Shown: positions 43,557 through 52,602, numbered from the stretch's first letter. The stretch is DNA of 64,000 bases from Novilysobacter_A longmucuonensis (GCF_046600735.1 NZ_JBJMAW010000006.1:1-64000), one strand, 5' to 3'. Program-made: numbers and translations. The notes: a model not told the origin generated them from the sequence alone.

Positions 43557-43967
43557 ATGTCCACGCTCACCATCGGCAAAGTCGCCCAGCGGGCCGGCGT
43601 CGGCGTCGAGACCGTCCGCTTCTATATCCGTGAGGGACTGGTCCCGGAAACGCCTCGTCATGGCTTCGGCTTTCGCGAGTACCCGCCCGACACCGTGGCC
43701 CGGCTGCAGTTCATCCAGCGCGCCAAGCGTCTCGGTTTTTCGCTCAAGGAAGTCCGCGAATTGCTCGACCTGCGGGTGAGTCCCGAGGTCACGTGCGCCG
43801 ATGTACGCAGCCACGCCACGGCCAAGGTGGCCGATATCGAGGAGCGCATTCGCGACCTCCAGCGCATGCGCAAGGCCCTCCGCTCGCTGGTGGAAACCTG
43901 CCAGGGCAGCGGACCGGTATCGGACTGCCCGATCCTCGACCATCTCACCCGGGCGGGCGGCTCATGA
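43557..43967 (+). CDS. merR: MerR, mercury-responsive regulator
   Basis: A 136-aa MerR protein: N-terminal winged helix-turn-helix (TIGKVAQRAGVGVETVRFYIREGL), a long dimer helix, and the three mercury-binding cysteines Cys80 (EVTCADV), Cys115 (LVETCQGSG) and Cys124 (DCPILDHL) in the spacing of Hg(II)-binding MerR. It lies just behind its own operator. Its stop overlaps the next start as ATGA, so regulator and structural genes share one operon. Confidence 0.9.
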   Translation: MSTLTIGKVAQRAGVGVETVRFYIREGLVPETPRHGFGFREYPPDTVARLQFIQRAKRLGFSLKEVRELLDLRVSPEVTCADVRSHATAKVADIEERIRDLQRMRKALRSLVETCQGSGPVSDCPILDHLTRAGGS

Positions 43968-44734
43968 GCGGCGTCGATTTCATCTACGACCCCGGTTGCC
44001 CGAACGTGGCGCAGGCACGGGCGAATTTGCGGGCTGCGTTTGCCGAGCTGGGTGCCGAGCCCGAATGGCTTGAATGGGATACCACCGATCCGGCCACCCC
44101 TGACGAGTTTCGCAGCCTGCCGTCGCCGGCCATATGGGTGGACGGCCGCGACGTCGACCCAAGCATGCCGTCCGCCTCGGGGTATGGCTGCCGGATCTAT
44201 GTCGAGGGCGACGCGTCCAGCGGCGTGCCTTCGGTGGCACTGCTGGTGCAGGCCCTGGGCAATGCCAAAAACATCAACGTGATGCCGACGCCGGCGTCGC
44301 CCTCGGGCGGCGGCCGATGGAGGCGTGCACTGGCGGTGTTGCCCAGTCTGGGCGTTGCGACGGTCCCGGTAGGTTTATGCCCCGTGTGTTTCGCCGGTTA
44401 TCTCGGTGTGTTCAGTGCCGTTGGACTGGGATTCCTGCTGGAGCGGCGCTATCTGCTGCCACTGGCGGCGATGGCGTTGCTCCTGGCTCTGGCGTCGCTG
44501 GCGTGGCGCGCGCCAGCGCGATGGGGCTACGGGCCGCTGGCCGTGGGTGCGGCAGGAGCGCTCCTGCTCTGGCTCGGTCAGTTCGTGCTCGGCAATGTCG
44601 TCGCGATCGTGCTGGGCGCCGTCGCACTCGGGGTCGCCGCCGCATGGAACGTCTGGCCACGCCGGGACCCGGCGCGGGCGTGCAGCGCTTGCGCGCCGCG
44701 CACGCGCGGCCCGTCTTCACGATCCCCTTCCTGA
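43964..44734 (+). CDS. Thioredoxin-fold/MerC-like membrane fusion protein
   Basis: A 256-aa protein in two parts. Residues 1-100 look like a thioredoxin-fold or alkylmercury-lyase-associated domain (FIYDPGCPNVAQARANLRAAFAEL, one Cys at 12; AIWVDGRDV). Residues 115-245 are about four membrane segments with the Cys pair of MerC/MerT-like proteins (VGLCPVCFAGYLGVF, Cys139 and Cys142). The combination suggests a protein that takes mercury and passes it through the membrane. The N-terminal domain would be cytoplasmic or a Cys donor. The start overlaps the merR stop. Confidence 0.68.
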   Translation: MSGVDFIYDPGCPNVAQARANLRAAFAELGAEPEWLEWDTTDPATPDEFRSLPSPAIWVDGRDVDPSMPSASGYGCRIYVEGDASSGVPSVALLVQALGNAKNINVMPTPASPSGGGRWRRALAVLPSLGVATVPVGLCPVCFAGYLGVFSAVGLGFLLERRYLLPLAAMALLLALASLAWRAPARWGYGPLAVGAAGALLLWLGQFVLGNVVAIVLGAVALGVAAAWNVWPRRDPARACSACAPRTRGPSSRSPS

Positions 44735-44743
44735 GAGAGCGTC

Positions 44744-45136
44744 ATGTCGACATCAAGTTCGCGACACAAGCAGGGGCTGAGTGCCCTCACCCTGCTGTTC
44801 TCGCTGGGCACGCTGCTGTGCTGCGCATTGCCGCTGTTGCTGGTGGCGCTGGGGCTGGGCAGCGCCGTCGCCGTCATGACCTCAAGCGCACCGTGGTTGG
44901 TGACATTGAGCCAGTACAAGGAATGGACGTTTGCCGGCTCTGCGCTGGTACTCGCGCTGGCGGGCTGGGCGCTCTATCGCCCCGCACGCAGTTGCCCCAC
45001 CGACCCGGTCCTGGCATCGGCCTGCGCACGCGCAGACCGCTGGTCGCGGCGGGTGTGGCTGGGCTCGGTCCTGATCTGGGCGGGCGCCGGGTTCGTGGCG
45101 TTCCTGTGGCTGCCACTTCGACTGGCGCTTTCCTGA
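44744..45136 (+). CDS. merT: MerT-like mercuric ion transport protein
   Basis: A 130-aa membrane protein with three to four hydrophobic segments. The Cys pair in LLCCALPLLLVALGLGSA (26, 27) lies in the first membrane segment and a second Cys pair (84, 94) in a loop, as in MerT. It takes Hg(II) from the periplasm across the inner membrane. It follows the fusion gene after 9 bases. Confidence 0.78.
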   Translation: MSTSSSRHKQGLSALTLLFSLGTLLCCALPLLLVALGLGSAVAVMTSSAPWLVTLSQYKEWTFAGSALVLALAGWALYRPARSCPTDPVLASACARADRWSRRVWLGSVLIWAGAGFVAFLWLPLRLALS

Positions 45137-45147
45137 GGATGATCACG

Positions 45148-45990
45148 ATGAAGAAAGCCGTACTCGCTGCCGCGCTCGTGCTGGCTATTGTTCCGAGGTG
45201 GGCACACGCGGAAGGCCACGGCCCGATCTTCGGCCTGGCGACCCCGACCTTGGGTCAAGGCCAGTGGAGCAGCGATACCGGCTTCATGCGCGTCGAAACA
45301 CAAGCCGGCGGCGCCTGGCGCGCGCGCGAGATGCTGGGGTATGGCATCACCGAAGATCTGCAGGTGACGCTGACGGCACCGATCGGTGACCGCGATGGAG
45401 TTCCGGGCATGGCCAACACGCGTGGGGGCGCGATGATGGGCGCTCCAGACGCGGTCGAAGCCTCGATGCTCTGGCGCTTTCATCGCAACGCGCCAGCGGT
45501 CGGCGTGCGGCGCGAAAGCAGCTTGCTGGTCGGCCTCGCCGATGGCGCCGAACTGGGCGCATCGGGCATGGAAACCGGACCGACTCTGCACGCCGCCGTG
45601 GTCACCGGGTTTGCATCCCGCACCACGTATTGGTGGCTCGGGGGCGGCGTCCAGCACGACGTGGGCCGGGATCGCGTGCAACAAGGCGACCTGACGTACG
45701 CGACGGCCGTGTTCGGGTGGCGCCCGCCGGTGTTCCGCGGCGATTACCCCAAGCCCGACTGGCGCCTGTTCGTGGAAGCGGTGGCCGAGCACGCCGAACG
45801 CGACCGCATGAGCGGCATCACGATGGAGAACTCCGGCGGCACGCGCGTGCTCGCTGGACCATCGGTGCTGGGATTGTTCGGCCGATGGGGCGTATCGGCC
45901 GGCGTGCTGCTGCCGGTCGACGAGCAGCTCAACGGTCTGCAACCGGACACGGATTACCGTGGCAAGTTCGTTTTTACCCACTGGTTCTAA
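45148..45990 (+). CDS. Outer-membrane transporter-like protein of the mer operon
   Basis: A 280-aa exported protein. Residues 1-21 are a signal peptide ending AHA. The rest has alternating beta-strand patterns (DLQVTLTAPIGDRDG, WGVSAGVLLPVDEQLNG, GKFVFTHWF) and ends in an aromatic residue, typical of outer-membrane barrels. It has no conserved Cys or His cluster. I chose ATG 45148 (MKKAVLAA); an in-frame ATG lies at 45139. The setting suggests entry of mercury through the outer membrane or a metabolite port; this is inference. Confidence 0.6.
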   Translation: MKKAVLAAALVLAIVPRWAHAEGHGPIFGLATPTLGQGQWSSDTGFMRVETQAGGAWRAREMLGYGITEDLQVTLTAPIGDRDGVPGMANTRGGAMMGAPDAVEASMLWRFHRNAPAVGVRRESSLLVGLADGAELGASGMETGPTLHAAVVTGFASRTTYWWLGGGVQHDVGRDRVQQGDLTYATAVFGWRPPVFRGDYPKPDWRLFVEAVAEHAERDRMSGITMENSGGTRVLAGPSVLGLFGRWGVSAGVLLPVDEQLNGLQPDTDYRGKFVFTHWF

Positions 45991-46004
45991 CCTGGAGTGA
46001 CACC

Positions 46005-46484
46005 ATGAAATCGATCCTGAAACCCATCCTGATCATCGCCCTGCTGGGCGCGCCGACCGTGGCGCTCGCCCAGGGGCTGGTGCACGCGAAACAGACCATC
46101 TTCGGCATGGATTGCGCCCCCTGCGCCTACGGCATCGAGCAGGGCTTGAAGCGCCTGCCGGGCGTCGAGTCGGTCAAGGTGAGTCTCAATGACGGCTATG
46201 CCGAACTCACGCTGGCAGCGGGTTCGTCCACCTCGATGCAGCAGATCCGCGCGGTCATTCGCGACAACGGCTTCACGCCGAAGGAGGCGCGCATCGATCT
46301 GGAGGGCACATTGGCGCTGACGCCTACGCCGCAGTTGATCGCAGGCGAGACCCGCTATGCCCTGGCGCTGGACAACGCTGCAGGCGCGGCCGCGGGACAA
46401 CGCGTCAAGCTGACCGGTGTGGTCGAGACCGACGTGACGCAAGTGCAGGTTGAGAAGATCGAACCGCTGCCGACGCAAGGGTAG
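46005..46484 (+). CDS. Periplasmic heavy-metal-associated (MerP-like) protein
   Basis: A 159-aa protein with a signal peptide (residues 1-22) and an HMA domain carrying the metal site GMDCAPCA (Cys37, Cys40). The extra C-terminal 80 residues (IAGETRYALALDNAAG, VETDVTQVQVEKIEPL) are not part of the usual 70-residue MerP. The start follows GGAG by 8 bases. It is the last gene of the operon and likely hands Hg(II) to the membrane proteins. Confidence 0.78.
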   Translation: MKSILKPILIIALLGAPTVALAQGLVHAKQTIFGMDCAPCAYGIEQGLKRLPGVESVKVSLNDGYAELTLAAGSSTSMQQIRAVIRDNGFTPKEARIDLEGTLALTPTPQLIAGETRYALALDNAAGAAAGQRVKLTGVVETDVTQVQVEKIEPLPTQG

Positions 46485-46615
46485 GTCGGTTTTCCCATGG
46501 CAAGTTGCATCGAGTGCACGGCGATCTACCGCCTGTGCGCCGATGCGATTGCGCGCAACAGCCCGTTCGTCGAAGCACGCTGTGTGCTGCGCCAAGGTCT
46601 TGACTGGCGCAGCAC

Positions 46616-47245
46616 CTACATCGACAGCGCCGCCTCGAGCACCGGTTTCGCCCATTCCGGCGTTGCCCTGAGCGTTTGGACGTCCGCAGGCCATGTGAGC
46701 CTGCCCGACCTCATTTCCGCGACCAGTACCGGGTCGCGCACCGATTGGCCGGGATCTGCTTCAACGCTGTTGTCGTAGACCTGCAGGTGCGCAAGGTGCG
46801 GCATCAGCGCGATCAGGTTCTCCAGCGACGCTGGATAACGCTGACGGATCCTGGCTTCGGCGATGTCATGTCCACCGGCCGCGACCCGGGCTTTCACCCG
46901 GGCGATGTGCAGCTCCGGCGACGACAGGCCGCAGAACCACATCATCACGTCGTGCGATCGCGCGGCGGCCTGGATCCTGCCCGGGATCGTGCGGCCACCC
47001 AATGTGGTCTCCATGGCGTGGTGGTGGCCCTGGGCGATCGCCTGGTCGAGCCGGCGCAGGCCCTCCTGCCATGCGACGGCGTTGGCCTCGCCCTGTTCGC
47101 AGGCTGTCTGCGCCCGCCACTCGCGGGCGAACGTGTCGGGATTGAACCAGTTCAAGCCCGCCTGCTCCAGCAGGTGGCCGCCGACCGAACTCTTGCCCGC
47201 GCCGTTGACACCAGCGAGCACATACAGGACGGGGCGAGCCGTCAA
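46616..47245 (-). CDS. Zeta-toxin-like P-loop kinase
   Basis: A 209-aa protein with Walker A AGVNGAGKSS (residues 11-20) and the ordering of zeta toxins (LNWFNPDTFAREW, AMETTLGGRTIPGRI). Zeta toxins phosphorylate peptidoglycan precursors. The start overlaps the end of the Phd-like gene by 4 bases. The C-terminus varies from the best known family members. An alternative is a small nucleotide or sugar kinase. Confidence 0.7.
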   Translation of the reverse strand: MTARPVLYVLAGVNGAGKSSVGGHLLEQAGLNWFNPDTFAREWRAQTACEQGEANAVAWQEGLRRLDQAIAQGHHHAMETTLGGRTIPGRIQAAARSHDVMMWFCGLSSPELHIARVKARVAAGGHDIAEARIRQRYPASLENLIALMPHLAHLQVYDNSVEADPGQSVRDPVLVAEMRSGRLTWPADVQTLRATPEWAKPVLEAALSM

Positions 47246-47598
47246 TGGCCGGCGCCGGCCTTGACCTTGCCGCCCAGCTTGGCGGGGCCGCGCATCACCG
47301 AGCGAAGTCGATCGCCCGCGTCGGGTGCCTGCAGCGAAGCCAGGCGCTCGTCGAAGCGATGGCGGAGCTCCTCGAGGGCGGACTGCTCCCGGGATTCGGC
47401 CTTGCGCAGGGCTTGCACGAGGGCGTCGTACTCCTGGGCCGACAGGATGACCGCCTCGGGGTGGTTGTGGTTGGTGACGACCACCTTGCCAACGCGGTTG
47501 ACAGCCTTCATGACGCCGCGCCAGCCGAGTGTCTTGACCTCCGAGGCCCGGGTGCGCGGCATATCTTCGACTGGTTCGAGTTTCAGGGTCGAGGCCAT
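47242..47598 (-). CDS. Phd/YefM-like antitoxin
   Basis: A 118-aa protein with the Phd-fold pattern (VMKAVNRVGKVVVTNHNHPEAVILSAQEYDAL) and a disordered, charged C-terminus likely to wrap the toxin. It is followed by and overlaps the zeta-like gene. Zeta toxins usually pair with epsilon antitoxins; pairing with a Phd-like protein is less usual. Confidence 0.7.
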   Translation of the reverse strand: MASTLKLEPVEDMPRTRASEVKTLGWRGVMKAVNRVGKVVVTNHNHPEAVILSAQEYDALVQALRKAESREQSALEELRHRFDERLASLQAPDAGDRLRSVMRGPAKLGGKVKAGAGH

Positions 47599-47642
47599 GG
47601 ACCGCTCCGTCGTCAGGACAATGGAAATATACCCTTTTTACC

Positions 47643-48908
47643 CTATTTGGCCAAGGCGATCAACGAGGACAACCAGCCCCACAGCGCCGCTGCGGCGATG
47701 ACCGCGGGAATCACCATCTTCGCCTTCGACGCGAACAGCACCATCAGCGCCAACGCGAACAGGATCACCGCCTCCACCCCGGTCAGGCTGATCCTGAGCA
47801 GCGCCAGCGTGGTCCCGGCGATCAGCCCGACCACACCGGCGGTGAGCCCCTCCAGGAACAGGCGGATACGCGGCTGGTGCACCAGCCGCTCCAGCGCATC
47901 ATGGCCGATCAGCGTAAAGGCGAAGGCCGGCAGGAAGATGCCGACGGTCATCGCGACCGCGCCCCACGGCCCACCACCCAGATAGCCGACGAAGGTCGAG
48001 AAGATGATCAGCGGCGCCGGCAGCAGGCCCGACAACGCCAGCCCGTCGAGGAATTGCGTATTGCTCATCCACGCGCCCTGCGTGACCGCATCGCGCTGCA
48101 GGAACGGGATCACGGTGTAGGCCCCGCCGAAGGTCAGCAGACCCGCCTTCAGGCCGGACCAGAACAGTGCCAGCAGCGGTACGCCGTCGCGGCGCGCGGG
48201 CTCGGCATCGGTCACGCCGCCGCTCAGGGCTTCCAAGCCGGTCAGCCCGCCCATTGCGATGGCATAGCCGAGTATGCCGGCCACGGTCAGCGCGACCAGC
48301 GCCCACGCCAGCACCCGCAACTGCCGTTGCGCCAGCAGGTAAACCCCACCGGCGGCGGTCAGGATGATTCCGAAGTGGATGCCGGCCAGCTGCGCCGCGG
48401 TCGCGCCGATCGCGATGCCCCACAGCCAACGGTCGGTCACCACGTGCTCGCCGATGCGCACCACCGCGCGCACGATCAGCGCGGCGACCGCAACCTGCAC
48501 CGCTGCGAACACCGCCGCCACACCTTGCGTCTGCAGGCCGTAACGCACGTAGGCCCACGACAGCGCGAACATCAGCACGAAGCCGGGCAGCATGAAACCG
48601 AGCCCGGCGAGAACGCCGCCCCAGCGGCCGCGCGAGCGCATGCCGAAGTACACGCACAGTTCGTGCGCCTCGGGGCCAGGTAGCACCTGATACACCGCGA
48701 GCACGCGATTGAAATGCGCACTGCTGACCCAACGCTCCTCCTCGACCAGCTCCTGCCGGATCATCGCGATCTGCGCGACCGGACCGCCCCAGGCCAGGGC
48801 GCCGAACCGCAGGAAGCGCAGGAACAGGCGCAGCCAAGGCTCGCGTGGCACCGCGCAGCCTGCGGCGTCGACGTCGGTCAGCGGTACGTCACCCGTCGGT
48901 GTGGACAT
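47643..48908 (-). CDS. chrA: ChrA chromate transporter
   Basis: A 421-aa membrane protein made of two CHR domains. The first has FLRFGALAWGGPVAQIAMIRQELVEEERW and YQVLPGPEAHELCVYFG; the second has LKAGLLTFGGAYTVIPFLQRDAV and LSGLLPAPLIIFSTFVGYLGGG. It exports chromate. I chose ATG 48908; the open frame runs on to 49652 over the next gene. The DUF1259 gene is transcribed before it in the same direction. Confidence 0.88.
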   Translation of the reverse strand: MSTPTGDVPLTDVDAAGCAVPREPWLRLFLRFLRFGALAWGGPVAQIAMIRQELVEEERWVSSAHFNRVLAVYQVLPGPEAHELCVYFGMRSRGRWGGVLAGLGFMLPGFVLMFALSWAYVRYGLQTQGVAAVFAAVQVAVAALIVRAVVRIGEHVVTDRWLWGIAIGATAAQLAGIHFGIILTAAGGVYLLAQRQLRVLAWALVALTVAGILGYAIAMGGLTGLEALSGGVTDAEPARRDGVPLLALFWSGLKAGLLTFGGAYTVIPFLQRDAVTQGAWMSNTQFLDGLALSGLLPAPLIIFSTFVGYLGGGPWGAVAMTVGIFLPAFAFTLIGHDALERLVHQPRIRLFLEGLTAGVVGLIAGTTLALLRISLTGVEAVILFALALMVLFASKAKMVIPAVIAAAALWGWLSSLIALAK

Positions 48909-48946
48909 GGAGCGGCTCTCCGCGGACGCTGGGTCGATCGGCGGGA

Positions 48947-49885
48947 TCAGTGAGTCGTGTGCGCAGCGGCAATCTCGCCGGCGGCGGCCTGGGCATCCAA
49001 CGCACCGCGGAACCCGCGCGCGAGCTCTGCCGCCGGCCCTTTGCCCCAGAAGTGGGTGAAGTAGAACCCGGGCTGCTCGCCCATCATGTGATTGTGCAGC
49101 GCGACCACATGCAGCCCGGCCTCGCGCAGGGCGCGCAGCACCGGCTGCACCTCGTCGGCGGTCATGATGAAGTCGCCGTCGATCGTGGCCAGCGCATCGC
49201 TGCCGCTGAATGCCGCCCAGGTCGTCAGCCCCATCGATGCGCCGATCGTCTGGCCGTGCATGCGCCCCTCGCGGCCGATCGTGATCTTGACCACGCCCTC
49301 GTTGACTGACGCGCGATGCTCCACGATCTCCGCGAGTACGTCGGCGTCGAACTCCCCGGCTACGGGTGTATCGCCACCGAAACCGGTCGCCGGTTGCGGC
49401 CGCGCCGCACGGACGGCGCGGATCGCCTCCCACACCGTTTTGACGGCGGCGGCCAGCGACTCGGCCTCGCCCTCGCCTCCGATGTGCATGAAGTAGACCT
49501 TGGGCGAGTCGTAGAAAAAATGGTTGTGCAGCGCGGTGACTTCGAGACCGTGCGCGAATGCGGCATCCATCGCCGCATCGACCTCGTCCTGGAACACCAC
49601 CGTGTCGCCCATGACCATCGCCCTGGTATCGGTCGCGGTGAACGCCGCCCACGAGCCCAGGCCGGCCGCCGGCGGCAGCGGCATTCCGTCGACGGTGACC
49701 TCGACATCGTGGCGGCTCCAGCCGATCCGCACCACGCCATCGTCGGCGACGGTCGGTTTGGCGCCGCTCGCCTCGGCGACGACTTGCGGATCTATGGGCC
49801 CCTTAGCGAATGCAGGCGCCGCCCCCACGACCCAGGCCAGCATCGCAGCCACGGAAATCACGGAGCGGAATGGACGGCAGTTCAT
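48947..49885 (-). CDS. DUF1259 (LppY/LpqO-like) secreted protein
   Basis: A 312-aa protein with a signal peptide (residues 1-27, ending APAFA) and two repeats of the DUF1259 unit. Each ends in a His-rich strand (ALHNHFFYDSPKVYFMHIGG and ALHNHMMGEQPGFYFTHFWG). The repeated His residues could bind metal. It stands directly upstream of chrA, and the pairing recurs in chromate-resistance loci as I recall. Its role is not known. Confidence 0.75.
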   Translation of the reverse strand: MNCRPFRSVISVAAMLAWVVGAAPAFAKGPIDPQVVAEASGAKPTVADDGVVRIGWSRHDVEVTVDGMPLPPAAGLGSWAAFTATDTRAMVMGDTVVFQDEVDAAMDAAFAHGLEVTALHNHFFYDSPKVYFMHIGGEGEAESLAAAVKTVWEAIRAVRAARPQPATGFGGDTPVAGEFDADVLAEIVEHRASVNEGVVKITIGREGRMHGQTIGASMGLTTWAAFSGSDALATIDGDFIMTADEVQPVLRALREAGLHVVALHNHMMGEQPGFYFTHFWGKGPAAELARGFRGALDAQAAAGEIAAAHTTH

Positions 49886-50196
49886 GGCAGATCTCCTATC
49901 GAGTGGGGAGGATGGCGTTTGCCGGCGCGGGCGTCCGCGGCTTCGGGCAGCGACAAACGCGGCGGTTGCGCCTGGACCGCTTGCGTCAGTGAATTTGGCT
50001 GGAGTGGATCTCGGCCTGCAGAAGATGTTGTCCGAGAGGGCAAAGAAAAGTAGCTTTGTCCAGAAGTTAGCTCACTTTTGCGCAGCTTTTTTTACACGAG
50101 TCCATGCCGACCCTCGTACCCGAAAGGCGGACGCACGGGCACCGCCTTGCGGCATTGCCGCCCTGGGGCCGGGAAAGGCCATCCGGGCAAACCCGC
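49886..50196. other. Gap between the metal region and the core, no gene seen
   Basis: About 310 bases between the leftward DUF1259 and rarA genes. The right part should hold the end of the rarA transcript and the left part the promoter of the DUF1259 gene. The A/T-rich segment near 50040-50095 is unlike its GC-rich surroundings. Confidence 0.4.
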
Positions 50197-51603
50197 TCAG
50201 CCGGGTACACCGCTCCCATCGTCGCCACCGTCATCGGGTACGCGGTGCTTGGCGCCGCGGGCGCTGCGCAGGCGGTCGAGCTTTTCCTTCAGCTTGAGCT
50301 CCATGCCCCGCTCCACCGGCCGGTAGTACAGGCGCTCGCCCATTGCGTCCGGGAAGCCGGTCTGCTCCAGCGCGACGCCGTCCTCGCGGTCGTGGTCGTA
50401 CTGGTAGCCCTTGGCGTAGCCCAGTTCCTTCATCAGTTTGGTCGGCGCGTTGCGCAGGTGCAGCGGCACGTCCTGGGTGCCGAGCTCGCGCACGTCGCGC
50501 CGCGCCGCGTTGAAGGCGGCGTAGGCGGCGTTCGACTTGGCCGTGCTCGCCAGGTAGATCACCAGCTGTGCCAGCGCGAGCTCGCCCTCGGGACTGCCGA
50601 GCCGGTTGAACGTGTCCCAGGCGGTGATCGCCATCTGCAGTGCGCGCGGATCGGCCAGGCCGATGTCCTCCACCGCCATCCGCGCCAGCCGCCGCGCGAG
50701 GTAATTGGGGTCGGCGCCGCCATCGAGCATCCGGGTCAGCCAGTACAGCGCGGCATCGGGATTGCTGCTGCGCACGCACTTGTGCAGGGCCGAGATCTGG
50801 TCGTAGAACTGCTCGCCGCCCTTGTCGAAGCGTCGGGTGCGGTCGGCCAGCACCTGGACCAGGGTGGCGTCGGTGATCTCGCCGCCCTCCTCGCCGGCCA
50901 GCTCGGCCGCGATCTCCAGCAGGGTCAGGCCGCGGCGCACGTCGCCGTCGGCGGCGCCGGCGATCTGGCCCAGGGCCTGGTCGGAGACACGCAGTGCCGG
51001 GCTGCCCTCGCCCCCGCCGAGACCGCGCTCCGGGTCGTCCAAAGCATGCCGCAGTGTGAGGGTGATGTCATCGGCTGACACCGCCTCCATCACGTGCACG
51101 CGGCAACGCGACAGCAGTGCGGAGTTGAGCTCGAACGAAGGGTTCTCGGTGGTCGCGCCGACGAACAGGATCGTGCCGCGTTCGATGTGCGGCAGAAAGG
51201 CATCCTGCTGGGTCTTGTTGAAGCGGTGCACCTCGTCGACGAACAGCACCGTGCGGCGCCCCTCGGCGAACCGGTGCGCGGCTTCGGCCAAGACCTGTCG
51301 CACTTCAGGCAGGCCCGACAGCACCGCCGAGATCGCGCGGAACTCGGCATCGGTGTAGTGCGCCAGCAGCAGGGCCAGCGTGGTCTTGCCGCAGCCGGGT
51401 GGGCCCCACAGGATCATCGAGTGCACGTGGCCGGATTCGACCGCGCGACGCAGCGCAGAGCCGGGCGCCAGCAGGCGCTTCTGTCCGACCATTTCGTCGA
51501 GCGTGCGCGGGCGCATGCGCTCGGCCAGCGGGCGCATGGCCGAGCGATCCACGCTCAGCAGGTCGGTCTCATCGGGTAAGGAAGGGGGGCTGCGCCGGGC
51601 CAA
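50197..51603 (-). CDS. rarA: RarA/MgsA replication-associated AAA+ ATPase
   Basis: A 468-aa AAA+ ATPase: Walker A GPPGCGKTT, Walker B VLFVDEVHRF, and sensor SATTENPSFELN-like (GATTENPSFELNSALLSR). It acts on stalled replication forks. The first 30 residues before MRPRTLDEMVGQ may be partly non-native, so a later start is possible. It opens the conserved core block (rarA, lolA, ftsK). Confidence 0.9.
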   Translation of the reverse strand: MARRSPPSLPDETDLLSVDRSAMRPLAERMRPRTLDEMVGQKRLLAPGSALRRAVESGHVHSMILWGPPGCGKTTLALLLAHYTDAEFRAISAVLSGLPEVRQVLAEAAHRFAEGRRTVLFVDEVHRFNKTQQDAFLPHIERGTILFVGATTENPSFELNSALLSRCRVHVMEAVSADDITLTLRHALDDPERGLGGGEGSPALRVSDQALGQIAGAADGDVRRGLTLLEIAAELAGEEGGEITDATLVQVLADRTRRFDKGGEQFYDQISALHKCVRSSNPDAALYWLTRMLDGGADPNYLARRLARMAVEDIGLADPRALQMAITAWDTFNRLGSPEGELALAQLVIYLASTAKSNAAYAAFNAARRDVRELGTQDVPLHLRNAPTKLMKELGYAKGYQYDHDREDGVALEQTGFPDAMGERLYYRPVERGMELKLKEKLDRLRSARGAKHRVPDDGGDDGSGVPG

Positions 51604-51708
51604 CGGGAGCGGCTCGCGTCGAGAGGGTCGCCCACGATAGCAATGTGCCGGGCCGTGGGCGCGGAAGACGCAGCGCCGACTCGTGCGACCCGTGGCGACC
51701 GCCGCGGT

Positions 51709-52449
51709 TCAGCGGCTGCGTTGGGCCGCCAGTGCGACCGGGCGGACATCCGCCCATGCCGGTGGCGTGCCAAGCTCGAGCTGCACCCGCAGCCAACGGC
51801 CGGTGTGCGGGTCGAGCAGCCCCTGCACCTGGGCTGCGGTATCGCCTTCGGCATGGAAGTCGGCGATGCCGAGGGCTTCCACGCGCAGGTAGCGGCCGAC
51901 CTCCTGGTGGATGCGCACATCCTCCAGGGACAGGCTCACCGGTTGCTGGCCGAACTCCCCGCGGATGGTTCTGCGGACCTGAGCGCGCAGCTCACGTGCG
52001 ATATCCGAATCCGTTGCCAGGGGCGTCGTCGCCTGCCCGTGGCCGATCCGTAGCCGCGGATGACTGACGCTGCTGCGGCGGGTGTCGTACAGGGCTTCGA
52101 ATTCGAACGGGATCCATCCCTCGCCATCACTTATCTGCAGTTCCCCATGGCCATGCAGCTCCAGGTCGCGAAGGCTGGCGGAACGGACATCGAGCTTGGC
52201 CAGTCTCACGTCGACGGGCTGTCCGAATTCGCGGGTTACCGCCTCGATCATCGCGGCCGCAATCATTCCGTCGAATGGGACCTCACCGCGCGCGTGGATG
52301 CCGGCCGCGCCGCTGGCCGGCGCCCGCGCCTCCACGCCCTGCGCGCGATCCGGCGAGGCCATGTCGGAGGCGTCGGTGCGGGTCGCGAGTACGGCGGCGG
52401 CGAAACCGCAAGCGGAGAAAAGTGCGAAAGCGAGCGGGTGTCGGGGCAT
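51709..52449 (-). CDS. Hypothetical secreted protein, 246 aa
   Basis: A protein with a signal-peptide-like N-terminus (LAFALFSACGFAAAVLATRTDA) and a soluble remainder with beta-like repeats (LRDLELHGHGELQISDGEGWIPFEF, VSLSLEDVRIHQEVGRYLRVEAL). No family recognised. It lies between rarA and lolA on the same strand, a place where I do not expect a conserved gene. Confidence 0.6.
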   Translation of the reverse strand: MPRHPLAFALFSACGFAAAVLATRTDASDMASPDRAQGVEARAPASGAAGIHARGEVPFDGMIAAAMIEAVTREFGQPVDVRLAKLDVRSASLRDLELHGHGELQISDGEGWIPFEFEALYDTRRSSVSHPRLRIGHGQATTPLATDSDIARELRAQVRRTIRGEFGQQPVSLSLEDVRIHQEVGRYLRVEALGIADFHAEGDTAAQVQGLLDPHTGRWLRVQLELGTPPAWADVRPVALAAQRSR

Positions 52450-52602
52450 CAGTGTTGACTCCGTAAGGTCGCCGTGACGATGGAGAACACTGTGGAAGGT
52501 GCGGCGTGGATGGGCTGTGAGCTCGTGCGCTGCTTGATGAATGGTTCAGTAGACACGCCACTCACAATCGCTGTGGCGCCACTGCATACGTCCGGTTGCC
52601 CG

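Noticed and set aside
46497..46778. A 93-aa rightward frame after the mer operon
   Set aside because: Its second half lies over the end of the zeta-like gene and there is no family match.
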